Positions 54,248 to 63,029 of a DNA stretch of 64,000 nt are shown piece by piece. Source of the stretch: Agrococcus sp. Marseille-Q4369 (GTDB lineage Bacteria > Actinomycetota > Actinomycetes > Actinomycetales > Microbacteriaceae). The DNA lies in NCBI RefSeq assembly GCF_018308945.1, contig NZ_CP070501.1, positions 868,001-932,000 on the forward strand, written 5' to 3'. The notes beneath the pieces were generated by a model. The model made no database searches and had not been told where the DNA came from. It saw nothing but the letters and a program-made list of their open reading frames with translations. A program made the translations under genes and the position numbers. Every line of letters starts with the position of its first letter. Within the stretch, counting starts at the first letter, position 1.

Positions 54248-55006
54248 TCACCAGGGTCGCTCGACGTCCGAGCCGCCGCCCGGCTCGTCGCCGCCCTGGT
54301 CGTACTGGTCCTGCTGCTGCTGCTCGGTCTGGGCGCCCTGGTTCTGCTCCTCGAGCTGCTCCTCGGGCGTCTGCGGCTCGTTCCCCTCGCCTTCGCCCTC
54401 GCCCTCGCCCTGCTCCGGGTCCTCGATCTTCTCCTCGATGCGCGGCACGGCGGCCTCGAGCTGCGCGGCGGTGTCGGCCTCGCCCTCTCGCGGCTCGTCG
54501 TGGCATCCCTCGGGGGTCGCGCCGATGAGCGCGAGCGCCTCGTTGTAGAAGGCGTTCGCGCCCTCTCGGTCGTCGCCCTCGCGCGCCGCGTCGCCCTGCT
54601 TCTCGATCGCGGTCGCGAGCGACGCGACGATGACGCAGTGCTCGTGCACCTGGCTCGCGGTGACGGGCTCGCCGTGGAGCCGCAGCGACTCCTCGAGCTT
54701 CGCCCTGCCCTGCTCGAGCTCGCCGCCCATCGTGAGCGAGACGCCGAGGCTGAACGGCGCCTTCCACGGCTCGACCCAGTTCCAGAGCTCGAGCCCGCGC
54801 GCCGCCTCTGCGGCCTGGCCGTACGCGCGGCTCTCGAAGCGGTCGACCGCGGTCTGCGAGAGCGCGCTGACGCTGATGAGCTTCGTCGAGACGACGAGCA
54901 CCGCGAGCGCGACGGGGATGAGCCCGAGCATGAGCCACCAGCGCAGCCTGCGGCGCTGGCGGTCGGTCAGCACGCGGCGCGGCCTCGGCGGGATCGGGAC
55001 GGTCAC
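54248..55006 (-). CDS. membrane-anchored TPR-like protein, last gene of the MoxR/vWA operon
   Basis: A 252-residue protein with a basic N-terminus, one membrane helix (about 24-42) and an outside part with TPR-like helices (about 48-170, with YGQAAEAARGLELWNW and LEESLRLHG). An acidic Glu/Gly/Gln-rich tail fills about 195-252. I recognise no named family, but TPR proteins often close MoxR-DUF58-vWA (Bat-type) operons. GTG 55006 overlaps the stop of the vWA gene by 4 bp (GTGA). Confidence 0.78.
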   Translation of the reverse strand: MTVPIPPRPRRVLTDRQRRRLRWWLMLGLIPVALAVLVVSTKLISVSALSQTAVDRFESRAYGQAAEAARGLELWNWVEPWKAPFSLGVSLTMGGELEQGRAKLEESLRLHGEPVTASQVHEHCVIVASLATAIEKQGDAAREGDDREGANAFYNEALALIGATPEGCHDEPREGEADTAAQLEAAVPRIEEKIEDPEQGEGEGEGEGNEPQTPEEQLEEQNQGAQTEQQQQDQYDQGGDEPGGGSDVERPW

Positions 55007-55989
55007 GGCGCCTCCGTCGGCAGGATGCCGCGAGTGGAGCGGAGGGAGCGAGCGAGGCTCAGCCCCTCCCACGCGAGCAGCAGCGCGATCGGCAGGCCGA
55101 GGATCCACGCGACCTCGAGCCGCGCCTCCTCGGTGCGGTCGAGGTTCGCGGCGCCGTCGAGCGCGGCCATGGGCCCGAGCGCGTCCGAGAGCGGGAGCCC
55201 GGGCTGCCGGTGCAGGTAGCTGATGCCGAGCTCGCTCGCGATCGACTGCAGCTGCCCCTCGTCGATGCGGCTGACCGCGTCGCCGCCCGCGGGATCCTGC
55301 AGGTAGCGGTCCTCGTTCGGGTTGAAGCTCGAGACGCGCATCCGCCCGCCCTGCTCCGTGCCGTAGCCGAGCACGAGGCCGCGGTCGACGAGCCCGCCGA
55401 GGTCGGCGAACGACTGCGGCGGCTCCTCGGCGGTGTGCTCGCCGTCGCCGAGGTAGAAGACGATCGCGGGCGAGCCGGGATCGGCCGCGGCGGAGCGCTC
55501 GAGCTCGGTGCGCAGCAGGTCGTGCGCGGCCGCGACCGACGTGCCGCGGGACTGCTGCGCGATCTCTGGCCGCAGCGCCCGCACCATCTCGATGACCGCG
55601 GAGCCGTCGTCCGTGAGCGGCACGCGCAGCAGCGCCTGCGAGTCGAACGAGATGACCGAGATGTCGGCGCCCGCGAACGAGCGCGCGATCTCGACGACGT
55701 CCTCCTGCATGCCGGCGAGCCGCGACTCGCTCCCCCAGTCCTCCGCGGCGACCGATTGCGAGGTGTCGACGACGACGAAGACGCGGGCGGAGATGGATGC
55801 GGTGGGCACCTCGCCGCCGGGCAGCGCGGGGCGGAAGGCCATGGCGATCGCGAGCGCGACGAGCAGGGAGCGGCGCAGCCAGGCGATCCGACGGCCGCGC
55901 GCCGCGACGAGCTGCCACACGCACAGGGCGAGCGCGAGCGCGCCGACGATCGCGACGAGCACGGGGAGCGTGGGGTGGAACGTGATCAC
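55003..55989 (-). CDS. vWA-domain membrane protein (BatB-like)
   Basis: A 328-residue protein with two N-terminal membrane helices (about 8-30 and 38-57), a von Willebrand A domain (about 70-265) and a C-terminal helix (about 293-313). The metal site is conserved as VVDTSQSVAAED (D-x-S-x-S, about 74-85). It is paired with a second vWA protein encoded immediately upstream, a layout like BatA/BatB. GTG 55989 overlaps that gene's stop by 4 bp. Confidence 0.85.
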   Translation of the reverse strand: MITFHPTLPVLVAIVGALALALCVWQLVAARGRRIAWLRRSLLVALAIAMAFRPALPGGEVPTASISARVFVVVDTSQSVAAEDWGSESRLAGMQEDVVEIARSFAGADISVISFDSQALLRVPLTDDGSAVIEMVRALRPEIAQQSRGTSVAAAHDLLRTELERSAAADPGSPAIVFYLGDGEHTAEEPPQSFADLGGLVDRGLVLGYGTEQGGRMRVSSFNPNEDRYLQDPAGGDAVSRIDEGQLQSIASELGISYLHRQPGLPLSDALGPMAALDGAANLDRTEEARLEVAWILGLPIALLLAWEGLSLARSLRSTRGILPTEAP

Positions 55990-56969
55990 AGCCTGGCCCT
56001 CCACGCCATCGCGACGACGCCCGCGGCGAGCAGGAGCACGACGAGCGGCAGCGCGCCGGGCCGGTCGACGACCTGGATCTGCGGCGGCGTCTCGATGTAG
56101 CCGGCCTCGATCGCGTTCACCCGGTCGACGATCTGCGGCACGGTCTGGGCGAAGTCGAGCGCGAAGTACGCGCCGCCGGTGCCCTCGGCGATCTCGCGCA
56201 GCTCTTGCGAGGCCATGTCGCCGCCCCAGTCGAAGGGGTTGATCGCGTACACGCGCACCTCGTTGTCGACCGCGAGCTGTCCGGCTTGCGGGAGGGTGAA
56301 GATCTGCTGCCCGTTCACGACGTTGTCGGTCGCGAGGATGATCGACCGCGGGCGCTCGCTCGCCTCGAGGTCGGCGAAGTCGAGCACGCACGACGCGAGC
56401 CCGTCGCCGACGAGCGAGGCGCCGAGGCCGCTCGCGGTGCCGGCGAGGTAGTTGAACTGCTCGTCGGGGCCGAGCGTGCCGGTGAGCGCGCGCACGTAGC
56501 GGCCGAGCTGCTCCTGGATGTAGTCGTAGTCGCTCGTGAGCGGGAAGGCCATGACGCTCGACGCGTCGAAGATGCGCATGCCGATGCGCTCGCCGTCGAG
56601 CGACGCGGCGATGTCCTGGTAGACGCCGAGGATCTCGGCGTCGACGTCGACCATCGAGCCCGAGACGTCGAGGCACAGCACGATGTCACGCTTGTAGTCG
56701 TCCTCCTGGTTCGCGTGGACGCCGGAGGGACGAGCGGCGACCGCGCCGGCGACGGTGAGCCCCGCGAGCGCCGCGACGAGCGCCGCGCCGATCCAGAGCC
56801 GGTAGCGCGTGAGCGCGCCGCGGAACGCGGGCAGCGCCGTCATCCGGTCGACGTGCGCGACCGGCAGGCCCCGGTCGCGACGGCGCTTCGGCAGCAGCAG
56901 CCCGACGATCGCGAGCGCGAGCCCGACGACCACCACGATCGGCAGCAGCCACGGCCAGAGCAGGCTCAC
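55986..56969 (-). CDS. vWA-domain membrane protein (BatA-like)
   Basis: A 327-residue protein with two membrane helices (about 6-26 and 58-80), a vWA domain with MIDAS motif CLDVSGSMVDVD (about 97-108) and a C-terminal helix (about 305-323). It belongs to the Bat/MoxR-associated vWA group. I place the start at GTG 56969, which overlaps the previous stop by 4 bp as in the neighbouring genes; GTG 56975 is an alternative adding two residues. Confidence 0.85.
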   Translation of the reverse strand: MSLLWPWLLPIVVVVGLALAIVGLLLPKRRRDRGLPVAHVDRMTALPAFRGALTRYRLWIGAALVAALAGLTVAGAVAARPSGVHANQEDDYKRDIVLCLDVSGSMVDVDAEILGVYQDIAASLDGERIGMRIFDASSVMAFPLTSDYDYIQEQLGRYVRALTGTLGPDEQFNYLAGTASGLGASLVGDGLASCVLDFADLEASERPRSIILATDNVVNGQQIFTLPQAGQLAVDNEVRVYAINPFDWGGDMASQELREIAEGTGGAYFALDFAQTVPQIVDRVNAIEAGYIETPPQIQVVDRPGALPLVVLLLAAGVVAMAWRARL

Positions 56970-57454
56970 ATCCACGTCGCCACCACCTGCCGCGCCGCGC
57001 CGAGCGCCGCCTCCGGGTCGTGCTTCGCCGCTCGCCGGAACGACGCCGGGTAGTACTGCGCGACCGCGCCCTCGACCGCGGGGAGGTCGGCGTCGCGCAG
57101 GTCGCGGAGGGTCATGACCTCGGCGACGACGCCGGTCGACTCGTGCGCGAAGAAGCGCAGCACGAGGCTCAGCCGCTGCGCGAGCTCGCGCGGGCCGATG
57201 TCGCCGGCCGCGTGCTCGGCGGCGACCTCGTCGATCATGCCGAGGTACTTCTCCTTGACGCTGCGCACGTCGATCGGGACGACGGGCGGGGGCGGAGGCT
57301 CGAGGATGCCCCGCGGACGGGTGTAGAGCCACGCGAAGGCGTAGGCGGCGACGACCGCGGCGAGCGCGAGCGCGCCGAGCAGCCACCACGGGCCGTAGCC
57401 GAACGGGCCGTAGGTGTCGGGCGCGGGCAGTCCGCCGAGCTCAGCGACGCGCAC
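56966..57454 (-). CDS. single-pass membrane protein of the MoxR/vWA operon
   Basis: A 162-residue protein with one membrane helix (about 22-44), a Pro-rich hinge (EPPPPPVVP) and a helical cytoplasmic part with YPASF and FFAHESTG segments. It resembles the DUF4381-type subunits of Bat operons. GTG 57454 lies inside the end of the DUF58 gene (14-bp overlap). Confidence 0.75.
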   Translation of the reverse strand: MRVAELGGLPAPDTYGPFGYGPWWLLGALALAAVVAAYAFAWLYTRPRGILEPPPPPVVPIDVRSVKEKYLGMIDEVAAEHAAGDIGPRELAQRLSLVLRFFAHESTGVVAEVMTLRDLRDADLPAVEGAVAQYYPASFRRAAKHDPEAALGAARQVVATWM

Positions 57455-58328
57455 GCCGGTGCCTCTCGAGCAGGCGGAAGAGCCCGCCGATCGCGGTCGC
57501 GCTCGAGCCGATGCGCACCGAGGCGATGCCGAGCGAGCGCAGCCCCGCCTCGAGCCGCTCGCGGCGCAGCGCCGACTGCTCGTCGAATGCGCGGCGGAGC
57601 CCCTTGTCGCGGCGCAGGAACGACGGCAGCCCGAGCCCCGTGTCGACCCCGACGAGCTCGCGGTGGTCGCCGGCGCGCGCCATGAGGTCGGCGTCGCCGA
57701 CCGAGACCCACAGCACCTCGTGGCGCGTGTGGAGGCGGCCGAGGTGCACGTCGAGGTCGTGCGTGTAGGCGAGGTCGTCGGCGATCACGACGATGAGCGA
57801 GCGCCGGCGCATCCGCCGCACCGCGTGCTCGAGCACCCCCTCGAGCCGCGAGAGGGGGCCGTCGATCGAGACCGCCTCGTCGATGCGCCGCAGCATGCGC
57901 TCGAGGTGCGCCTCCGAGCCGCCCTCCGGCATGCTCTCGGTGCGCTCCGCGTCGCCCATGAGCAGAGCGACGCGGTCGCCGTGCCGGGTCGCGAGGTAGC
58001 CGAGCACGCCCGCGACGAGGATCGCGATCTCGCGCTTCGACTCCCCCGACTCGGCGATCGCGGCCATGTTGCGGCCCGAGTCGACGACGAGCAGCACGTT
58101 GTGCTGGCGCGAGGCGATGTAGCGCTTGATGAGCGGCACGTGGCTGCGCGCGGTCGCCTTCCAGTCGATGTCCTTGACGTCGTCGCCCGGCTGGTACTCG
58201 CGCAGGTCGTCGAAGTCGTGGCTGCGGCCGTGGTGGATCGACTGGTACTCCCCCTCGAGCAGCTCGAGGGTGCGACGGTGCGCGTGAATCGACATGGTCG
58301 TCTTCACCTTTCGCAGCTGTCGCTCCAT
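57441..58328 (-). CDS. DUF58-domain protein
   Basis: A 295-residue DUF58 protein. The signature REYQPGDDVKDIDWKATAR lies at about 43-61, followed by a vWA-like fold (LLVVDSGRNM at about 79-88). DUF58 proteins are the usual partners of MoxR ATPases. Here the N-terminal membrane helices found in longer versions are absent, so it is cytoplasmic. It starts 8 bp after moxR. Confidence 0.88.
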   Translation of the reverse strand: MERQLRKVKTTMSIHAHRRTLELLEGEYQSIHHGRSHDFDDLREYQPGDDVKDIDWKATARSHVPLIKRYIASRQHNVLLVVDSGRNMAAIAESGESKREIAILVAGVLGYLATRHGDRVALLMGDAERTESMPEGGSEAHLERMLRRIDEAVSIDGPLSRLEGVLEHAVRRMRRRSLIVVIADDLAYTHDLDVHLGRLHTRHEVLWVSVGDADLMARAGDHRELVGVDTGLGLPSFLRRDKGLRRAFDEQSALRRERLEAGLRSLGIASVRIGSSATAIGGLFRLLERHRRARR

Positions 58329-58336
58329 GACCGGTC

Positions 58337-59344
58337 CTACGGGGTCCGCACGGCGCCGAAGATGGCGTCGATGATCTGCTCGGTCGTCACGCCGTCGGCC
58401 TCGGCCTCGTAGCCGAGGATGAGGCGGTGCCGCAGCACGGGGTGGCGGAGGTCCTTGACGTCCTCCGGGATCACCCAGTCGCGGCCCTGCACGAGCGCGA
58501 TCGCGCGCGCCGCTTGCGAGAACGACAGCGAGCCGCGCGGGCTCGCGCCGTACTCGATGTAGCCCGCGAGCTGCGCGCCGATGTAGTCGGCCGCGTGGCG
58601 CGTCACGTACATGAGCTGCACGACGTAGTTCGTGATCGCCTGGTCGACGTAGACGCGCTTGACGAGCCCCTGCAGGAACCGCACGTCGTCGAGCGTCGCG
58701 ACGGGCTCGCCGTGCCCCTGCTCGAACACGCCCGACTCGGCGCGCCGCACGATCTCTGCCTCCTCGGTCGGCGACGGGTACGTGAGCACTTCCTTGAGCA
58801 GGAAGCGGTCGAGCTGCGCCTCGGGGAGCGTGTACGTGCCCTCCTGCTCGATGGGGTTCTGGGTCGCGAGCACGAGGAACGGCTGCGGCAGGGGGTGCGT
58901 CTCGCCGCCGATCGACGTCTGCCGCTCCTGCATCGCCTCGAGCATCGCCGACTGCGTCTTCGCGCTCGAGCGGTTGATCTCGTCGAGCAGCACGAAGTTC
59001 GCGTGCACGGGGCCGAGCTGGGTGCGGAACTCCCCCGTGTGCTGGTCGTAGATCTGCGTGCCGACGATGTCGCTCGGCAGCAGGTCGGGGGTGCACTGGA
59101 TGCGGTGGAACGAGGCGGAGACGGATCTCGCGAGGGTCGCGGCCGCGGTCGTCTTCGCGAGCCCGGGCACCGACTCCATCAGCACGTGGCCGCCCGTGAG
59201 GAGCGCGACGAGCAGCGAGCGCAGCAGCTGGTGCTGGCCCACGACCGTCGACTGGAACGACTGCTCGATCGAGCGGATGATGCCCTTCGCGCGCTCGAGC
59301 TCCTCGGGCGTGATGGGGTCCCGGCCGGGGACTGCTGTGGACAC
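58337..59344 (-). CDS. MoxR-family AAA+ ATPase
   Basis: A 335-residue AAA+ chaperone-like ATPase. Walker A is ESVPGLAKTT (about 57-66), Walker B is FVLLDEINR (about 117-125), sensor 1 is LATQNPIEQEG and the C-terminal lid follows. MoxR proteins act with vWA proteins to load metals or remodel complexes. A GTG at 59344 with AGGAG about 5 nt before it starts the operon moxR-DUF58-DUF4381-vWA-vWA-TPR. A 15-bp tandem repeat lies just upstream. Confidence 0.92.
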   Translation of the reverse strand: MSTAVPGRDPITPEELERAKGIIRSIEQSFQSTVVGQHQLLRSLLVALLTGGHVLMESVPGLAKTTAAATLARSVSASFHRIQCTPDLLPSDIVGTQIYDQHTGEFRTQLGPVHANFVLLDEINRSSAKTQSAMLEAMQERQTSIGGETHPLPQPFLVLATQNPIEQEGTYTLPEAQLDRFLLKEVLTYPSPTEEAEIVRRAESGVFEQGHGEPVATLDDVRFLQGLVKRVYVDQAITNYVVQLMYVTRHAADYIGAQLAGYIEYGASPRGSLSFSQAARAIALVQGRDWVIPEDVKDLRHPVLRHRLILGYEAEADGVTTEQIIDAIFGAVRTP

Positions 59345-59360
59345 GCGCGCTCCTATCGGT

Positions 59361-59435
59361 GGCGGTCGGTGGGTGGGCGGTCGGTGGGTGGGCCGTCGTC
59401 GGGTGGGTCGTCGTCGGGTGGGTCGTCGTCGGGTC
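59361..59435. repeat. five 15-bp tandem units upstream of the MoxR operon
   Basis: Units at 59361, 59376, 59391, 59406 and 59421 follow the pattern GGYSGTCGKYGGGTG. The first two are identical (GGCGGTCGGTGGGTG) and the fourth and fifth nearly so (GGTCGTCGTCGGGT). The array lies 16 bp upstream of the moxR start, so it could affect the transcript leader. Confidence 0.85.
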
Positions 59436-59511
59436 TGCCGATGCTGGTCGGCGGTGCCGCCTCGGTCACGCTACCGGCTCGCGCCGTGCGCGGCCGATGA
59501 CATCGCCGTGC

Positions 59512-60753
59512 CTACGCGGGCTGCGGCGCGCGTCGCCCGGTCGCGGCGATCGCCGCGACCGCGATCGCCGCGATGAGCGGCAGCATCGCGAGGTTGAGCC
59601 CCGCGTAGCCGACGAGCCCGAGGATCGGTCCGGCGGTCGCGCCGGCCCCGGCGCCCGCGAGCCCCATCACGAGGTCGGAGCGGCCCTGCAGCGCGGGGCG
59701 CAGCGGCGGCTCGACCGCGGCGGCGACGAGCGTCGAGCCGGCGACGGTCGCCGCGCTCCAGCCGAGCCCGAGCAGCGCGAGGCCGACGGGCGCGAGGTCG
59801 ACGGGCAGGGCGAGGTTCGAGGCGATCGAGAGCAGCAGAATGCCCGCGCCGACGAGCACGGTCGAGCGGGCGCCGACGCGGTCGGTGAGCCAGCCGAAGA
59901 CGGGCGAGAGCGCGTACATGCCGGCGGTGTGAGCGCTCATCGTGAAGCCGATGACGCCGAGGTGCTGGCCCGCGTGGTCGAGGTGCACGGGCGTGAGCGC
60001 CATGACGCCCACCATCGTCGCGTGCGCGGCGGCGACCGCGATCACGGCGGCGAGCGCGCGCGGGTGCTCGGCGAGGCGGAGGCGCGGCGCCGCGCCCCGG
60101 ACGGGCACGCCGATGCGGCTCTCGAGCAGCGGGTCGGGCCGCAGCAGCGTCCAGAGCACGACCGCGACGACCGCCATCGCGACGGCGCTGATGAGGTAGG
60201 CGCCCACGAGCGGCGGCAGGCCGAGCCCGATGCCGAGCGCATCGCCGGGGCCGATGAGGTTCGGGCCGACGACGACGCCGATCGTCGTCATCCAGACGAC
60301 GAGCGAGAGGTCGCGGCCGCGGTGGCGCGGGGTCGAGAGGTCGGTCGCGGCGAAGCGCGACTGCAGGTTGACGGCCATCGCGCCGCCGAGCACGAGGAAG
60401 CCGGGCAGCACGATCACCGCCGAGCCGAGCGTGCCGCCGACCGCGAGGGTCAGCGCGCCGGCGAGCGCGAGCAGCGCGCCGCTCGTGAGCGCCACGCGGC
60501 GGCCGCGGCGCTGCGCGAGCCGCGCGAGCGGCACCGCGAGCGCCGCGCCGCCGAGCGTCAGGAGCGTCGCGGCGAGACCGGCGAGCTCGTCGCGGCCCGT
60601 GACTTGGGCGACGAGCAGCGAGCCGACGCCGAGCGCGACGCCGTTCGAGAGCCCGCCGAGCGCCTGCGCGAGCGAGAGCACGGCGAGCGTGCGACGCTGC
60701 GCCGGGTGCTGCAGCTCCGGCTGCCCCGGCTCCGCCTCCAGGGGCGCGCTCAC
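59512..60753 (-). CDS. MFS transporter
   Basis: A 413-residue major facilitator with about 12 helices and a long loop (about 197-215) between the halves. The basic loop LARLAQRRGRRVAL (about 76-89) and the second-half GWLTDRVGARS (about 284-294) match the MFS motif between helices 2 and 3 and its repeat. The substrate is not clear. GTG 60753 lies one base before the end of ispG on the same strand, so it is likely read from the ispG transcript. Confidence 0.85.
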   Translation of the reverse strand: MSAPLEAEPGQPELQHPAQRRTLAVLSLAQALGGLSNGVALGVGSLLVAQVTGRDELAGLAATLLTLGGAALAVPLARLAQRRGRRVALTSGALLALAGALTLAVGGTLGSAVIVLPGFLVLGGAMAVNLQSRFAATDLSTPRHRGRDLSLVVWMTTIGVVVGPNLIGPGDALGIGLGLPPLVGAYLISAVAMAVVAVVLWTLLRPDPLLESRIGVPVRGAAPRLRLAEHPRALAAVIAVAAAHATMVGVMALTPVHLDHAGQHLGVIGFTMSAHTAGMYALSPVFGWLTDRVGARSTVLVGAGILLLSIASNLALPVDLAPVGLALLGLGWSAATVAGSTLVAAAVEPPLRPALQGRSDLVMGLAGAGAGATAGPILGLVGYAGLNLAMLPLIAAIAVAAIAATGRRAPQPA

Positions 60754-60754
60754 C

Positions 60755-61897
60755 TCAGGCGGTGACGACCTGGGCCTCGCCCGCGGGCAGGCCCTGCTCG
60801 TCGGCGATGCGGCGGGCCTCCTCGATGAGCGTCTGCACGATCTCCGCCTCGGGCACCGTCTTGACGACCTCGCCCTTGATGAAGATCTGCCCCTTGCCGT
60901 TGCCCGACGCGACCCCGAGGTCGGCCTCGCGCGCCTCGCCGGGGCCGTTCACGACGCATCCCATGACCGCGACGCGCAGCGGCACCTGCACGTCCTTGAG
61001 CCCCTCGGTCACCGAGTCGGCGAGCGAGTAGACGTCGACCTGCGCGCGGCCGCACGAGGGGCACGAGACGATCTCGAGCTTGCGCTCGCGGAGGTTGAGC
61101 GACTGCAGGATCTGCATGCCGACCTTGATCTCCTCGACCGGCGGCGCCGAGAGCGAGACGCGGATCGTGTCGCCGATGCCCTCGGAGAGCAGGATGCCGA
61201 ACGCGGTCGCCGACTTGATCGTGCCCTGGAACGCGGGGCCGGCCTCGGTGACGCCGAGGTGGAGGGGCCAGTCGCCCCGCTCGGCGAGCTGGCGGTAGGC
61301 CTTGACCATCACGACGGGGTCGTTGTGCTTGACCGAGATCTTGAAGTCGTGGAAGTCGTGCTCCTCGAACAGGCTCGCCTCCCACACCGCCGACTCGACG
61401 AGCGCCTCGGGCGTCGCCTTGCCGTACTTCTCGAGCAGGCGCGGGTCGAGCGAGCCGGCGTTGACGCCGATGCGCAGGCTCACGCCGGCGGCCTTCGCGC
61501 GCTTGGCGATCTCGCCCACCTGGTCGTCGAACTTGCGGATGTTGCCCGGGTTGACGCGCACGGCGGCGCAGCCCGCGTCGATCGCCTGGTAGACGTACTT
61601 CGGCTGGAAGTGGATGTCGGCGATGACCGGGATCTGGCTCTTCTTCGCGATGATGTGCAGCACATCCGCGTCGTCCTGGCTCGGCACCGCGACGCGCACG
61701 ATGTCGCAGCCGGTCGCGGTGAGCTCGGCGATCTGCTGGAGCGTCGCGTTGATGTCGGTCGTCTTCGTCGTGGTCATCGACTGCACCGAGACGGGCGCGT
61801 CACCGCCGACGAGCACCTTGCCGACCTTGATCTGCCGGGTCTTGCGTCGGGGCGCGAGCGTGAGCGGCGCGGGGCTCCCGAGGTTGATGGCTGCCAT
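60755..61897 (-). CDS. ispG: 4-hydroxy-3-methylbut-2-en-1-yl diphosphate synthase (flavodoxin)
   Basis: IspG makes HMBPP in the MEP isoprenoid pathway with a 4Fe-4S cluster. The 380-residue protein shows [12 protein letters not shown] (about 38-49), [10 protein letters not shown]-like residues ([11 protein letters not shown]) and RVNPGNI. The cluster cysteines are in SCPSCGRAQ (about 281-289) and [14 protein letters not shown] 61897 follows TAGGCT by 6 nt. rseP usually lies directly upstream of ispG; here an opposite-strand RNase H gene lies between them. Confidence 0.97.
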   Translation of the reverse strand: MAAINLGSPAPLTLAPRRKTRQIKVGKVLVGGDAPVSVQSMTTTKTTDINATLQQIAELTATGCDIVRVAVPSQDDADVLHIIAKKSQIPVIADIHFQPKYVYQAIDAGCAAVRVNPGNIRKFDDQVGEIAKRAKAAGVSLRIGVNAGSLDPRLLEKYGKATPEALVESAVWEASLFEEHDFHDFKISVKHNDPVVMVKAYRQLAERGDWPLHLGVTEAGPAFQGTIKSATAFGILLSEGIGDTIRVSLSAPPVEEIKVGMQILQSLNLRERKLEIVSCPSCGRAQVDVYSLADSVTEGLKDVQVPLRVAVMGCVVNGPGEAREADLGVASGNGKGQIFIKGEVVKTVPEAEIVQTLIEEARRIADEQGLPAGEAQVVTA

Positions 61898-61903
61898 GCG
61901 CTC

Positions 61904-61909
61904 AGCCTA
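61904..61909 (-). promoter_or_regulatory. -10 element of ispG
   Basis: TAGGCT on the minus strand ends 6 nt before ATG 61897. Confidence 0.5.
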
Positions 61910-61963
61910 CGCGGCGGGGCTATGACGATCGCCTGCCGCGCTGCGCGCCGCCCGACCGGCTGG

Positions 61964-61969
61964 CAGGAT
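61964..61969 (+). promoter_or_regulatory. possible -10 of the RNase H gene
   Basis: CAGGAT, a weaker match to TANNNT, ends 6 nt before GTG 61976. Confidence 0.35.
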
Positions 61970-61975
61970 CGTCGG

Positions 61976-62923
61976 GTGATCACGGCAGCGGCAGACGGCT
62001 CCTCCCTCGGCAACCCCGGCCCCACCGGTTGGGGCTGGTACATCGACGAGGCGCGCTGGGCCGCGGGCGGGCAGCGCATCGGCACGAACAACATCGGCGA
62101 GCTCTCGGCCGTCGTCGACCTGCTGCGGCAGACGCGCGGCGTCGACGAGCTGCTCATCCTCTGCGACAGCCAGTACGTCATCAACTCGGTGACGAAGTGG
62201 ATGGCCGGTTGGAAGCGGAAGGGCTGGCGGAAGGCCGACGGCAAGCCGGTCATGAACCGCGAGCTGCTCGAGGAGCTCGACCGGCTGATGGCCGAGCGGA
62301 AGGCCGACGGCGGCACGGTGCGCTTCGAGTGGGTCAAGGGCCACGCGGGCCACCCGCTCAACGAGGCGGCCGACCGGCTCGCGAACGGCGCGGCGGCGGC
62401 CTACCAGCGGGGGGCGGTGCCGGATGCGGGACCCGGGTTCGGGGGCGTGACCCCGGCAGCGGTGCCCACGCCGTGCGCGGCGGAGGCGACCGGCGCGCGA
62501 GCGCCCGCCGACGCATCCGCCACGACCGCCGCCGCGGCCCCCGCGTCGCCCGACCTCTTCGACGGCTTCGACTTCCTCACCGACACGCCCGCCGAGGCCG
62601 AGGTCGTGCGGCTCGAGCGCTCGCTGCTGAGCGACGAGGTGCGCGCAGATCCCGCGAGCGTCGCGGCGCTGCTGCACCCCGAGTGGGAGGAGATCGGTGC
62701 CTCGGGCCGCCGCTGGAGCCGCGAGGAGCTGCTCGCCGAGATCGCGCCGCTGCCGGAGCGCACCGAGCTCGAGGTGCTCGCGACGCACGAGCTCGGCGAC
62801 GACGCGCTGCTGCTCGTGTGGCGCTCGGTGGGCGCTCGCAGGAGCGCGCTGCGCAGCTCGCTGTGGGTGCGCGTCGGCGGGCGCTGGCGGCAGCGCTTCC
62901 ACCAGGGCACGCCGGAGGCTTGA
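61976..62923 (+). CDS. RNase HI fused to a DUF4440/SnoaL-like domain
   Basis: A 315-residue protein. The N-terminal RNase HI domain (about 1-145) holds all four acidic catalytic residues: D7 (AADGSSLGNPG), E42 (NIGELSA), D64 (LCDSQYVIN) and D134 or nearby (NEAADRLA). The VKGHAGHPLNE histidine motif is also present. A Pro/Ala/Thr-rich linker follows (about 146-190). The C-terminal part (about 205-315) reads as a DUF4440-type fold (LLSDEVRADPASVAALLHPEWEEIGASGRRWSREEL, landmark), usually a small-ligand domain. The GTG start gives a normal RNase H N-terminus. It removes RNA from RNA-DNA hybrids; the role of the added domain is unknown. Confidence 0.88.
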   Translation: MITAAADGSSLGNPGPTGWGWYIDEARWAAGGQRIGTNNIGELSAVVDLLRQTRGVDELLILCDSQYVINSVTKWMAGWKRKGWRKADGKPVMNRELLEELDRLMAERKADGGTVRFEWVKGHAGHPLNEAADRLANGAAAAYQRGAVPDAGPGFGGVTPAAVPTPCAAEATGARAPADASATTAAAAPASPDLFDGFDFLTDTPAEAEVVRLERSLLSDEVRADPASVAALLHPEWEEIGASGRRWSREELLAEIAPLPERTELEVLATHELGDDALLLVWRSVGARRSALRSSLWVRVGGRWRQRFHQGTPEA

Positions 62924-62938
62924 GCGCTGGAGCTGAGA

Positions 62939-62962
62939 GCGGAGGCCCTTTCGGGCCTCCGC
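62939..62962. terminator. terminator hairpin after the RNase H gene
   Basis: A perfect 10-bp stem GCGGAGGCCC/GGGCCTCCGC with a TTTC loop lies 15 bp after the RNase H stop codon. Confidence 0.8.
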
Positions 62963-62974
62963 CGCGACGCCAGC

Positions 62975-62999
62975 TCCGGGGCCCGTCTCGGGCCCCGGG
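62975..62999. terminator. terminator hairpin after rseP
   Basis: A 10-bp stem TCCGGGGCCC/GGGCCCCGGG(A) with a GTCTC loop. It lies about 30 bp from the rseP stop and pairs with the previous hairpin between convergent genes. Confidence 0.75.
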
Positions 63000-63029
63000 A
63001 ACCGCGGATCCCGGCGAGCCCTGCCTCGG

